Shown: positions 27,465 to 35,512 of the stretch, piece after piece
Layout of the letters: each line of letters opens with the position of its first letter
Position numbering within the stretch: position 1 is the stretch's first letter
DNA from: an uncultured Polaribacter sp.
GTDB taxonomy: Bacteria; Bacteroidota; Bacteroidia; Flavobacteriales; Flavobacteriaceae
Assembly (NCBI GenBank): GCA_905480405.1
Contig: CAJQQH010000019.1
Span: 1 to 49,341, forward strand
Reading direction: 5' to 3'
DNA: 49,341 nt
Notes under the pieces: model-generated
Told to the model about the DNA's origin: nothing
Database searches by the model: none
What the model saw: only the letters and a program-made list of their open reading frames with translations
Position numbers and translations under genes: made by a program

Positions 27465-27716
27465 TTAGTTTTTGCTGAAATAATCTAGAGTTTTGTTTAT
27501 GTTTTTCCAAATCATGCCTTTTCCTTTTTCTAAGTTGTTAAAGACATCGTCTAGTTGTTTATCAGTAAAAATAAAAGTTGTTTTTAGCTTTTTAACAGTG
27601 TAGTCTTGTAAGTCTTCAACAGTATTAATTGTTTTTATAACTACATTTTCTGTAGATTTTAAAGCAAGTTGATTTAACTTTAGTGTGTTCTTTTTTAAGG
27701 CATAAATTGTTTTCAT
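27465..27716 (-). CDS. Very small phasin-like protein
   Basis: A protein of 83 aa, basic and helical: LKLNQLALKSTENVVIKTINTVEDLQDYTVKKLKTTFIFTDKQLDDVFNNLEKGK. The pattern of a central helix pair around a QD/Y segment and a basic C-terminus (KNINKTLDYFSK) resembles the other two small proteins downstream, though similarity is weak. No enzyme motif or signal peptide. It has its own promoter module upstream (27746-27781), nearly identical to that of the next gene, implying shared control. Likely a granule-surface protein by context; otherwise unknown. Confidence 0.55.
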   Translation of the reverse strand: MKTIYALKKNTLKLNQLALKSTENVVIKTINTVEDLQDYTVKKLKTTFIFTDKQLDDVFNNLEKGKGMIWKNINKTLDYFSKN

Positions 27717-27745
27717 CTTTTTTAGTTTAAATACTAATTATGATG

Positions 27746-27781
27746 CAAACTTATAAAATGAGAGTTGCAAATGAGTTACAA
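27746..27781 (-). promoter_or_regulatory. Promoter module with 11-bp direct repeats (site 2)
   Basis: On the minus strand: TTGTAACTCAT (27781-27771), TTGCAACTCTC (27770-27760), 6 bp, then TAAGTTTG (27753-27746). Same spacing as site 1. It lies between the SARP-like gene and the 83-aa gene. Confidence 0.7.
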
Positions 27782-27812
27782 ACAATATGAGTTGATGTTA
27801 GTTGTCGTTTTT

Positions 27813-28616
27813 TTATGATATTGCCTCTATTTCTTTCAATAATTTTTTTGTTTCTGGTAAAGGAGAAATACCATATTCTTTTTCAAGAATAACTTCACAC
27901 TTCAAATACGTTTTTATGGCTTGTGGTCTATTACCTTTTACAATATATGCTTGCATTTGTATTCTATAAGCGTCTTCCCAAGTTGGATCGATGGCTAAAG
28001 CATGTTGTGCTAAACGAATACTTTCTAAAGGATTTTCTTTAATTAAAATTTCTGCTAAAGTTATATAAGCTCCTAATACTAAAAGTTGTACTTTTTCTCT
28101 TTCTTCGGATGTCCAATCTTCATAAATTCTATTTGGTAAATAGGTGCCTTTATATAGTTTTAAAGCAGCTTTGTAAGCTTGTTTAGATATAGATTTATCA
28201 ATAACAAATGTTTCATTACCAATAATAATGTATTTTTCTAATGCTTCAACATCTATCCAAACTTTATTTAAATCAATTTGATAACTAACACCTTGTTTAA
28301 GAATATAAATGGCTTCTGTTCTTGCAAGTCTTTCTGGTTCCAGGGTTTTATTTATACCGTGAAGGGCAACTTTAAAATCTCTATCGTTCCAATCTTCCCA
28401 GAGCCCATCCATAATTTTTTCTTTATGAAGAGCGTTTCGCTGACGGTTAGAAACTAGATATTGTAATAATTGAACTGTTTTATCTCTTCCCCATTCTTTA
28501 GTATCTATTTTATGCTCATTTCTCCATACACAAAAATTGCCTAACGTTTCAATGCGGATTTCTGCATTTTCTCGAAAAGATTGTAATTCTTGTAATTGTT
28601 TATGAAAATTGACCAT
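27813..28616 (-). CDS. SARP/BTAD-type transcriptional regulator
   Basis: A protein of 267 aa. An OmpR-type winged helix occupies residues about 18-115 (IRIETLGNFCVWRNEHKID...KTVQLLQYLVSN...LWEDWNDRDFKVALHGINKTLEP). A bacterial transcriptional activator domain follows (VWIDVEALEKYI; AALKLYKGTYLPNRIYEDWTSEEREKVQLLVLGAYITLAEILI; two TPR-like repeats ending EYGISPLPETKKLLKEI). This is the output module of SARPs, best known from actinobacterial pathway activators, here without an ATPase or sensor part. SARPs bind direct repeats with about 11-bp period just upstream of the -10; two such sites lie next to it. It is 7 bp behind the coiled-coil gene, in the lipid cluster. Confidence 0.8.
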   Translation of the reverse strand: MVNFHKQLQELQSFRENAEIRIETLGNFCVWRNEHKIDTKEWGRDKTVQLLQYLVSNRQRNALHKEKIMDGLWEDWNDRDFKVALHGINKTLEPERLARTEAIYILKQGVSYQIDLNKVWIDVEALEKYIIIGNETFVIDKSISKQAYKAALKLYKGTYLPNRIYEDWTSEEREKVQLLVLGAYITLAEILIKENPLESIRLAQHALAIDPTWEDAYRIQMQAYIVKGNRPQAIKTYLKCEVILEKEYGISPLPETKKLLKEIEAIS

Positions 28617-28623
28617 TGAGAAA

Positions 28624-29136
28624 TTATTTCTTTTTTAAAGAGTCAATTTTTGAAGAGAGACCTTTAATTTGTGATGATAAACTTTCTATCTGATTTTGAA
28701 TCGTATTAAAATCAGATCTAGAAGCATTTCTCCATTGATCAATTTGCACTTTTTCTGATATTTCGTCACCTATTGTACTAATTTTATCTTGTATTTCATC
28801 TTGTAAATGAGTAAACTGTCTTTTAGGATCTTTTAAAGTATCTCTAAGAACTTTTGGGCCTACATTTTTAATAGTTTTCCACATAGAAAGACTTTTATCA
28901 ATAATACTTTCTTGTTCTTCTGTTGTTTGATGTTTTGTTGCTTCTTCTGTTAAAACCCCTAGTTTTTCTTGCATAAAAGTAAGTGCATCATTAAAATCAG
29001 AAAAACGTTGTTCATCTCCATCTTGTACATGAGATATTTTTCCTCTCCATTGTACTTTTGGTTCTCCATTTTCTTCAAATATTCGTTGATTAAAACGAAC
29101 CATAAAAGAGGCAGTTTGTTCTTGTTTTTTTGTCAT
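28624..29136 (-). CDS. Conserved coiled-coil protein of the lipid/granule cluster
   Basis: A protein of 170 aa from ATG 29134-29136; a TTG at 29172 would overlap gpsA by 26 bp and is less likely. The N-terminal 55 residues form a small conserved module (FMVRFNQRIFEENGEPKVQWRGKISHVQDGDEQRFSDF), reminiscent of short beta-rich modules with a WRGK signature; the rest is helical and ends in a heptad coiled coil (NQIESLSSQIKGLSSKIDSLKKK). No signal or TM segment, so cytoplasmic. It lies 10 bp after gpsA and 7 bp before the SARP-like gene. Function unknown; a granule-associated or regulatory role is inferred from context. Confidence 0.6.
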   Translation of the reverse strand: MTKKQEQTASFMVRFNQRIFEENGEPKVQWRGKISHVQDGDEQRFSDFNDALTFMQEKLGVLTEEATKHQTTEEQESIIDKSLSMWKTIKNVGPKVLRDTLKDPKRQFTHLQDEIQDKISTIGDEISEKVQIDQWRNASRSDFNTIQNQIESLSSQIKGLSSKIDSLKKK

Positions 29137-29146
29137 CACTTTTAGT

Positions 29147-30148
29147 TTATCCAGGTTCTTTTTCAGAACCAATTTCGTAATTTATTAAGCCTTTAAAAGC
29201 ATCATTTACAGTGTTTCCTTCGTATAGAACTTTGTAAATTTCTTCAGCTATTGGCATATCAATTTTATATTCTTTAGCAAGTTCCATAACTACTTTTGCG
29301 GTTTTAACACCTTCAGCAACTTCATTCATTTCATTAATAATTTGCTCTAAGCTTTTTCCGCGTCCTATTTGAAACCCAACATGATGATTTCTACTTTTAG
29401 AACTCGAACAAGTAGCAACTAAATCTCCCATTCCTGCTAAACCAGAAAAGGTGCTTTTTTTTCCACCCATTGCAATTCCTAATCTAGTTAGTTCTGCCAA
29501 ACCTCTTGTAATTAAAGCAGATCGCGTGTTGTCTCCAGCATTAGCGCCATCTCCCATCCCTGTAGCAATTGCGTAAATGTTTTTAAGAGCACCACCTAAT
29601 TCACATCCAATAACATCATTGTTTGTGTATACACGAAATAATCCAGATGAGAAAACGGTTTGTAATTCTTTAGCAATTGTGTTATCAACCATTGCAATTA
29701 CTGCGGCTGCGGCTTTACCAAAATGAATTTCTTTTGCTAAATTAGGGCCTGTTAATACACCAACCGGATGACCAGGCATTAACTCTTCTATAATTTCTGT
29801 CATTCTCATTTTAGTACTCATTTCTAAACCCTTTGCAAGATTTATAATTGGCACCCAAGGTCTTATGTGAGGTTTTGCTTCTTCTAAAACTTTTCTTAAG
29901 CTTTGAGAAGGAACTCCCATAACAATTACGTCAGCTTCTTCAACGGTTTCTTTTATAGAGTTAGAGGCTTTTAAAGAAGATGTGAGTTTTGCATTTGGTA
30001 AATATTTCTGATTCGTATGTTGCTCATTAATTTCAAGAACTGTTTTTGGGTTTCTTGCCCAAATTATTGTTTGGCTATTTTTTGCTGTTAATGATGCAAC
30101 AGTTGTTCCCCAAGATCCGCCACCTAATAATCCAACTTTTAGTTTCAT
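29147..30148 (-). CDS. gpsA: NAD(P)H-dependent glycerol-3-phosphate dehydrogenase
   Basis: A protein of 333 aa. Rossmann loop GLLGGGSWGT at residues 6-15, VMGVPSQSLR, the substrate Lys region LTGPNLAKEI, and GCELGGALKNIYAIATGMGDG with catalytic Lys, closing with GLAGMGDLVATCSSSKSRNH and the C-terminal EGVKTAKVV helix. It reduces dihydroxyacetone phosphate to sn-glycerol 3-phosphate. It lies 10 bp behind the fused acyltransferase, whose first substrate is glycerol 3-phosphate, so this cluster makes its own backbone. In many bacteria gpsA sits elsewhere. Confidence 0.95.
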   Translation of the reverse strand: MKLKVGLLGGGSWGTTVASLTAKNSQTIIWARNPKTVLEINEQHTNQKYLPNAKLTSSLKASNSIKETVEEADVIVMGVPSQSLRKVLEEAKPHIRPWVPIINLAKGLEMSTKMRMTEIIEELMPGHPVGVLTGPNLAKEIHFGKAAAAVIAMVDNTIAKELQTVFSSGLFRVYTNNDVIGCELGGALKNIYAIATGMGDGANAGDNTRSALITRGLAELTRLGIAMGGKKSTFSGLAGMGDLVATCSSSKSRNHHVGFQIGRGKSLEQIINEMNEVAEGVKTAKVVMELAKEYKIDMPIAEEIYKVLYEGNTVNDAFKGLINYEIGSEKEPG

Positions 30149-30158
30149 AAATTAATTT

Positions 30159-33100
30159 TTAGTTTTCTAATTCTTTTAAAAATAGATTTCTAACTTCATC
30201 AATATAAATATCGATATTTTTTGGTTTCCATTCGGCAGTATCAACAGGGTCTAAAACAACCACTTCTATATGTGTTGGATTAAACATTTTACTACCTTTA
30301 GGCATTGCCATGTATGCGTTTTTAATAACGATAGGTACAATTGGCACTCCTCCTTTCATAGCTAAGTGAAAAGCTCCTTTTTTGAAAGTTCCTAAAGTTT
30401 TACTACCACTTCTTGTACCTTCTGGCGCAATGGCAACAGAGGTTCCGTTTTTAAGAATTTCTGAAGCGTTTTTCATAGACTCTAGTGCTTTCTTTTTATT
30501 TGATCTATCAATAAAAATAGCGCCCATTGCTTTAAATAATGGGCCAAAAGGAGTCATTTCTAATTCTTTTTTTGCGATTCCTGTAACGTCTTTTCTTAAT
30601 AGTTTTAAAATTATAAAAAAGTCTGCAGAAGATTGATGATTAAAGCAAAACACTGCTGGTCTATGATCTTCTAAGTTGTGTTTGTTTTTTACAATAATAT
30701 TTAAACCTGCTAACTTCGTTCCTAAATCTCCTATACTAGAAATCGTTGTATTAATTCCTTCTTTGTGAGACATGGATATTGCTCCTTTAAATATGCCTTT
30801 TAAAGCAGAAGGGTATAAACTTGCAGCAGCCAAACCAGTTCTTACTCCATTAACTAAAGGTTTTTTAGTGTTTTCTTTAAAACGAAGAATCTTCCAATCG
30901 TTTTCAAAAGCTAATTGCGATAATTTATTATCAGGGTTTGTTGCAATTGGTTTTCCTACAATTTCTAAAAGTGGATAATCGTCAATACTATCTGTATAGA
31001 AAAAACTTTTAGAAAGATCTATATTATTTGCTTTTGCAAATGTGCGTCCTGCTCTTGCTTTTCCTTCTGCCCAACACATTTCGGAAATTGTACCTGTAAA
31101 TTTCCCTTTTTTAACTTCCATTTCTGTACAGAATATATCTTTTACTCCAAGCTCATTGGCAATTGGAGTTATTTGATAGCGTGTTGCAGCAGAGATAATG
31201 ACTACTTGGTGTCCTTTTTCTAAGTGAGACGCAATTAAGGTTCTAGATTCCGGATAAATTGTAGTTGCTAAATGGTCTTTATATACTTCTTCTCCTAAAT
31301 CTATAAATTGTTTTTCTTTAATACCTTTTACACCAACCGCAGAAATTTTTGTAAGGGTTTCAAAATCTCTATTACCTGCAGCATACACTAAAACTGTTGC
31401 AAATTGAGATAATAACTCTTTTGCTGTAGATTTACCACTTAATAAGCGAGATTTTAAAAATTGTTTGGCAGAAAAATCGTTAATTAATGTTCTATCTAAA
31501 TCAAAGAAAGCTGCAATATGACTTCCTTCTTCATCTTCAATTATTCTTTCTGGGATACTCTCTAAATCAGCACCAGGAACAACTTCATGTTCATTTATTT
31601 TTTTATTGATATGTTTTTTAGTATTGATAATTTCTATGCGTTGTAAGAAATATAAACGTTCAGTAAGATTGTCTAACAATTCCATCCAAATATCTAATTC
31701 TTTGAAATTGATTTTTCTATCAATAGGTGTAAGTTTACTGTTTTTTGCTAATCGTAATGCACTTACTAAAAAGGGTTTAGAAACACTATCTAATCTACTA
31801 ATTCTACTTTGCCAATGGAGTTCTTTTCCTTTAAAAAGACACATTTCTATAAAATCGCCGTCAGAAAACTCATCTTCTAAATCCCAAGTATGTAAAGTAT
31901 GGCAAACCACTTTGTTTGCTTCTAGGTAAATTAATAGCAATCCTTTAGAAACAAACATTTTTTGTCTTGCTAATAAGCTTTCTATATCTCCATTTGGATC
32001 ACTAATAATAGCTCTCCAATTTTTGTCAAATAAATTTAATTCAGCTTCAATTTCGCTACTAAATTTTGGCTTATTAGTATAAAAGAATTCAAACTTAAAA
32101 AGATTTCTTAGGCGCATTATTTCTTTCCAAAAAGATAAAATTCTATCAGTAGATTTTTCATCTTTTATTTTAACCAAAGCCATTTCTATAAATGCTCTAT
32201 GGTACAAATGTGCAGAAGCCATATTAGCATAATAGGTAGCTGATAAAAATTCTGATGAAGCTAAACTGTATTGTGTTTTATAGCCTGCTTTATTTTTCTG
32301 AATAATACCAGAACTTTGTAATAAGTTTAACCCTTTTTGTACGGATGCACTAATGCTTTTTCCACGTCCAATTAATACATCTTTTTTACGTTGATCGATG
32401 TAGTTCATTAGTTTTATAACATTAAATTCGATCTCCTTTTTTGTGAGAGCAAAATTATTTAATAGCACATTACAAACTAACGAAACTGTCGTTACAGGTG
32501 TAATCATATTTGCTTTATGAATTAATTCAAAAGCAAAACGAGGTAAAGTGTTTTTATCGGAGTAACTATCTTCTTCAATATCCGGAATTATAGCATTTTG
32601 GTGTTCGCCAACTTCTACAGGTTCTCCAAACCGAATGGCTGCTTTTCCGTATTGGTTTCCTAATTTTTTAAAGTAGTTGATAAATGCACCAATATCTTCA
32701 GATTTTTTAGCCTTTCCTTTTCCTTCTTCCGTCATTTCTTTTACATCCGGAATTAAGTCATAAACAATAGAAACAGGTACATATTTTATATTTCTGGTAC
32801 TTTCTTGTGCACCTTCCATAATATATTTTAAAATACCCATTTGCGGATATACAATTTTACCTGTTCTAGATCTTGTACCTTCTATATTCCATGTTAAATG
32901 ATCTCCATTTTCGATCATACAAGAAATATAATGCCTTAAAGCAGCTTTGTATATTATGTTGTCTTTAAAGCTTCTTCTTATAAAGATTAAACCAGATTTT
33001 TTTCCTAATTGCTTAAAACCTGGAACAGCTAAGTTTATACCACCAAAAGTGTATGGAATTGGCATACCATAACGAGCTAAAGTAGTTACTAGAACAACGG

Positions 33101-33404
33101 TGTCTAAATATGTTTTATGTGTTAAAATAAATGCAACAGAGTTTTGTCGCATTAGTTTCATTAGTTTTTTTATTTCTTTCGGATCAATGTCTATCTTATT
33201 ATTATAAGCTTTAGACATCATAAATTGAAATCCTTTTACAGACAGCATGTTGGCAATAGGATGTTGTTGAGAGTACAATTCTTCTATACAATCTGCACCC
33301 GTCTTTTTGGCTTCAGAAAATTCAATTTTTTGCTCTTTTGCAATTAACTGTAGTTTTTCTTGAAACTTAGGGTGATTGATAATGTTTTGTAAATTATGTT
33401 CCAT
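30159..33404 (-). CDS. Fused acyltransferase - HAD-IB phosphatase - 1-acylglycerol-3-phosphate acyltransferase
   Basis: A protein of 1081 aa from ATG 33404 (2 bp after the upstream TGA; a TTG at 33410 is less likely). Domain 1, residues about 1-600: PlsB-like acyltransferase with H-x4-D motif HKTYLD (96-101), GGINLAVPGF and EGTRSRTGK. Domain 2, residues about 630-840: HAD-IB hydrolase with FFDLDRTL nucleophile motif and FFYTDSIDDYPLLE. Domain 3, residues about 860-1081: PlsC-like acyltransferase with NHQSSAD and PEGTRSGSKTLGTFKKGAF. It carries two acylation activities and a phosphatase, so one polypeptide could turn glycerol 3-phosphate into diacylglycerol. Which domain is active on what is inference. 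Confidence 0.85.
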   Translation of the reverse strand: MEHNLQNIINHPKFQEKLQLIAKEQKIEFSEAKKTGADCIEELYSQQHPIANMLSVKGFQFMMSKAYNNKIDIDPKEIKKLMKLMRQNSVAFILTHKTYLDTVVLVTTLARYGMPIPYTFGGINLAVPGFKQLGKKSGLIFIRRSFKDNIIYKAALRHYISCMIENGDHLTWNIEGTRSRTGKIVYPQMGILKYIMEGAQESTRNIKYVPVSIVYDLIPDVKEMTEEGKGKAKKSEDIGAFINYFKKLGNQYGKAAIRFGEPVEVGEHQNAIIPDIEEDSYSDKNTLPRFAFELIHKANMITPVTTVSLVCNVLLNNFALTKKEIEFNVIKLMNYIDQRKKDVLIGRGKSISASVQKGLNLLQSSGIIQKNKAGYKTQYSLASSEFLSATYYANMASAHLYHRAFIEMALVKIKDEKSTDRILSFWKEIMRLRNLFKFEFFYTNKPKFSSEIEAELNLFDKNWRAIISDPNGDIESLLARQKMFVSKGLLLIYLEANKVVCHTLHTWDLEDEFSDGDFIEMCLFKGKELHWQSRISRLDSVSKPFLVSALRLAKNSKLTPIDRKINFKELDIWMELLDNLTERLYFLQRIEIINTKKHINKKINEHEVVPGADLESIPERIIEDEEGSHIAAFFDLDRTLINDFSAKQFLKSRLLSGKSTAKELLSQFATVLVYAAGNRDFETLTKISAVGVKGIKEKQFIDLGEEVYKDHLATTIYPESRTLIASHLEKGHQVVIISAATRYQITPIANELGVKDIFCTEMEVKKGKFTGTISEMCWAEGKARAGRTFAKANNIDLSKSFFYTDSIDDYPLLEIVGKPIATNPDNKLSQLAFENDWKILRFKENTKKPLVNGVRTGLAAASLYPSALKGIFKGAISMSHKEGINTTISSIGDLGTKLAGLNIIVKNKHNLEDHRPAVFCFNHQSSADFFIILKLLRKDVTGIAKKELEMTPFGPLFKAMGAIFIDRSNKKKALESMKNASEILKNGTSVAIAPEGTRSGSKTLGTFKKGAFHLAMKGGVPIVPIVIKNAYMAMPKGSKMFNPTHIEVVVLDPVDTAEWKPKNIDIYIDEVRNLFLKELEN

Positions 33405-33406
33405 AA

Positions 33407-34567
33407 TCAATTAAAAAAGAGGTTTGCAAATTTTGAAGTTCCTTTTTGTTCCCAAAACTTAGGAAAAAATAAACTTTCAATTTTTGTGGTTATTCCTTTC
33501 GGTTTTTTTCCTGTAATATTTGTATTAAGGGTATTTGCAACGGTTAATAAAACAGATGCATTTGCTCCCATGCCACAATGACTCCCAAATACTTCGATGT
33601 TTTTTATGTCTTTACGCAACGTTTCTGCTTCCATACAGTGTTTCCAAGGTAGCAAACCATCCGTTTTGGTATAAATACAAGTTATTGGTACTCTCGGTAT
33701 TTCTTCTAGTTCTTTTATAAACTTAGCATTTCTTTCTCGTAATTTTTTACCTCTTAAAAATTCTAAAGATCTGATTACAGGTGTTTTCATATTTTCTACA
33801 CCCCAAACTGGAGAACCAATTGTAATTAATTGTTCTACTTTATCAGGATGCCTGTTTGCTATTATTTTAGCAAAAATACCACCACCGCTCCAGCCAACAA
33901 GACTTACTTTTTCTTGATGTTTTTCAAAGATTTCATCTAGTTTTTCTATAAGTTTTGGTAAAGATTTTGAATTGATCATATTAACACCCAAATCCCATTT
34001 ATAAGTTTCAAAACCTACTGATTTTAGATAATTTCTAACAAAAGTTGTAGATAGGTCATTTCCTAAATAAGGAGGCATTAATAAAACAGGTTTATTTTTA
34101 GTTACTTTGTGTTTTGGTATAAAAGGATATACACCAAACATAGTAAACCATTCTATTGCAGATCTTGTTTCTAGTAAAACGTTAAATAAAGGTGGGGATT
34201 CAATTTTTCTATTTATTTCATTAATTTTTACCGTAAATGTCTTTAGCGCTAATTTTGCAACTTCATTAGTTCCGGCTTTAGTTGCTTTAATTTTATTGAT
34301 TCTTTTTAGAACAATAATTAAAGTTACATAATCTCTATCCGGACCAAAATCTTCACATACAGATACGCATTCATCTAATAAAGTATTTATGTCTTTTTTA
34401 ATTAGTTTTCTTCCATCAATAAGGCTAATAATCATTTTTTCAAAAGGATGAAGTTCAAACTTCTGAATAACAGTTTCTTTTGCTTGTTTAAGTGTCATTC
34501 CTTTAGACATAGCTACTTTTAAAGCAAGCTTTGTAAATGATGTATATAATGTTTTGTTGTTTTCCAT
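33407..34567 (-). CDS. Alpha/beta hydrolase, lipase-like
   Basis: A protein of 386 aa. The first 130 residues are helical and unassigned; the hydrolase core begins at KPVLLMPPYLGNDLSTTFVRNYLKSVG. Nucleophile elbow GWSGGG (Ser), then GSPVWGVEN, acidic residue in YTKTDGLLPW, and His in GSHCGMGAN complete a plausible triad. The fold and the LLMPPYLG opening resemble PHA synthase/depolymerase relatives, but the PHA synthase Cys box is absent, so this is taken as an esterase or lipase. It lies 9 bp after the monoglyceride-lipase-like gene and 2 bp before the fused acyltransferase. It could hydrolyse stored lipid or release acyl chains. Confidence 0.72.
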   Translation of the reverse strand: MENNKTLYTSFTKLALKVAMSKGMTLKQAKETVIQKFELHPFEKMIISLIDGRKLIKKDINTLLDECVSVCEDFGPDRDYVTLIIVLKRINKIKATKAGTNEVAKLALKTFTVKINEINRKIESPPLFNVLLETRSAIEWFTMFGVYPFIPKHKVTKNKPVLLMPPYLGNDLSTTFVRNYLKSVGFETYKWDLGVNMINSKSLPKLIEKLDEIFEKHQEKVSLVGWSGGGIFAKIIANRHPDKVEQLITIGSPVWGVENMKTPVIRSLEFLRGKKLRERNAKFIKELEEIPRVPITCIYTKTDGLLPWKHCMEAETLRKDIKNIEVFGSHCGMGANASVLLTVANTLNTNITGKKPKGITTKIESLFFPKFWEQKGTSKFANLFFN

Positions 34568-34576
34568 TTTTTTAAT

Positions 34577-35512
34577 TTAGGCTTTAACGTTATTACTTAG
34601 CCAATTAATAACGTCTTGTTCAACTTCTTTTTTGTTAATTTCATTCAGCATTTCATGTCTTCCTTCTTTGTATAGTTTTAAAGTAAGATTTTTAATGCCC
34701 GCTTTTTTATATTTATTAGCTACTCTTTTTACACCTTTTCCCATTTCTCCTACTGGATCTTTATCGCCAGAAAAAATTAAAACAGGTAACTCTTTAGGTG
34801 TTTTTTTAAAAGTAGATGTTTTGTTAATTTTTTTACTACCTTTTAAAATGTCTAAAAAAACACTCAAAGAAAAATCTTCAATTCTTAAAGGATCGGCTTC
34901 AAATAAATCTACTTGATTTTCATCACTACTAATCCAATCTACTTTTGTTCTATTGGGTTTAAACTTTTTGTTAAATTGTGTAAAAAATAAATTCTTTAAC
35001 AATTCATTACTTCTATGTTTTCCGTTAATTTTACTTAAGAACTTGGCACTAAAAAGACCAATAGAGCCTAATCCTTTCATAAAACTTGCTGTTCCAGATA
35101 AAATTAAAGCTTCTAAATCTTTACCATATAAGGTAACGTATTCTCTGCTTAAAAGAGAACCCATACTATGACCGAACAAAATAATTTTTTTATTTGGATG
35201 CTCTTCTTTGATAATTTCTGTAAGCTGTCTCATGTCATTTATAGCATCAGAAAAATAATTATCACCGTCATAAAAACCTAAAAAAGCATCGCTTTTGGCA
35301 GATTTTCCATGAATTCGATGGTCATTAGCGTAAACATGATAACCTTCATTTTGTAATACTTTAGCTATAGGTTGGTATCTTCCTGCGTGTTCGCCTACGC
35401 CATGTGATATTTGTATTATTCCTTTTAATGGTGCATTTTTGTTGGATAACCATTTGTAATAAAAAATGGTTTTATCATCATTGGTTTTGTAAGTGTTAGT
35501 TGTAAAACTCAT
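34577..35512 (-). CDS. Monoacylglycerol lipase-like serine hydrolase
   Basis: A protein of 311 aa of the Hydrolase_4 type. ISHGVGEHAGRY (oxyanion His-Gly), nucleophile GHSMGS, acidic residue in FSGDKDPVG and His in EGRHEMLNE match the monoglyceride lipase and lysophospholipase group. No signal peptide, so it acts in the cytoplasm. The ATG overlaps the stop of the upstream WS/DGAT gene by 1 bp, so the two are translationally coupled. This places a lipase beside a lipid-storing enzyme: storage and mobilisation appear encoded together. Confidence 0.82.
   Translation of the reverse strand: MSFTTNTYKTNDDKTIFYYKWLSNKNAPLKGIIQISHGVGEHAGRYQPIAKVLQNEGYHVYANDHRIHGKSAKSDAFLGFYDGDNYFSDAINDMRQLTEIIKEEHPNKKIILFGHSMGSLLSREYVTLYGKDLEALILSGTASFMKGLGSIGLFSAKFLSKINGKHRSNELLKNLFFTQFNKKFKPNRTKVDWISSDENQVDLFEADPLRIEDFSLSVFLDILKGSKKINKTSTFKKTPKELPVLIFSGDKDPVGEMGKGVKRVANKYKKAGIKNLTLKLYKEGRHEMLNEINKKEVEQDVINWLSNNVKA

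Noticed and set aside
27428..27781. CRISPR or mobile-element repeats
   Set aside because: Only two copies, each placed before a gene start with a -7 box at fixed distance; no spacers, transposase or target duplications.
33407..34567. PHA synthase (PhaC)
   Set aside because: The nucleophile box is GWSGGG with Ser, not the Cys box of PHA synthases, and there are no phaA/phaB genes nearby; so the storage compound is more likely an ester lipid.
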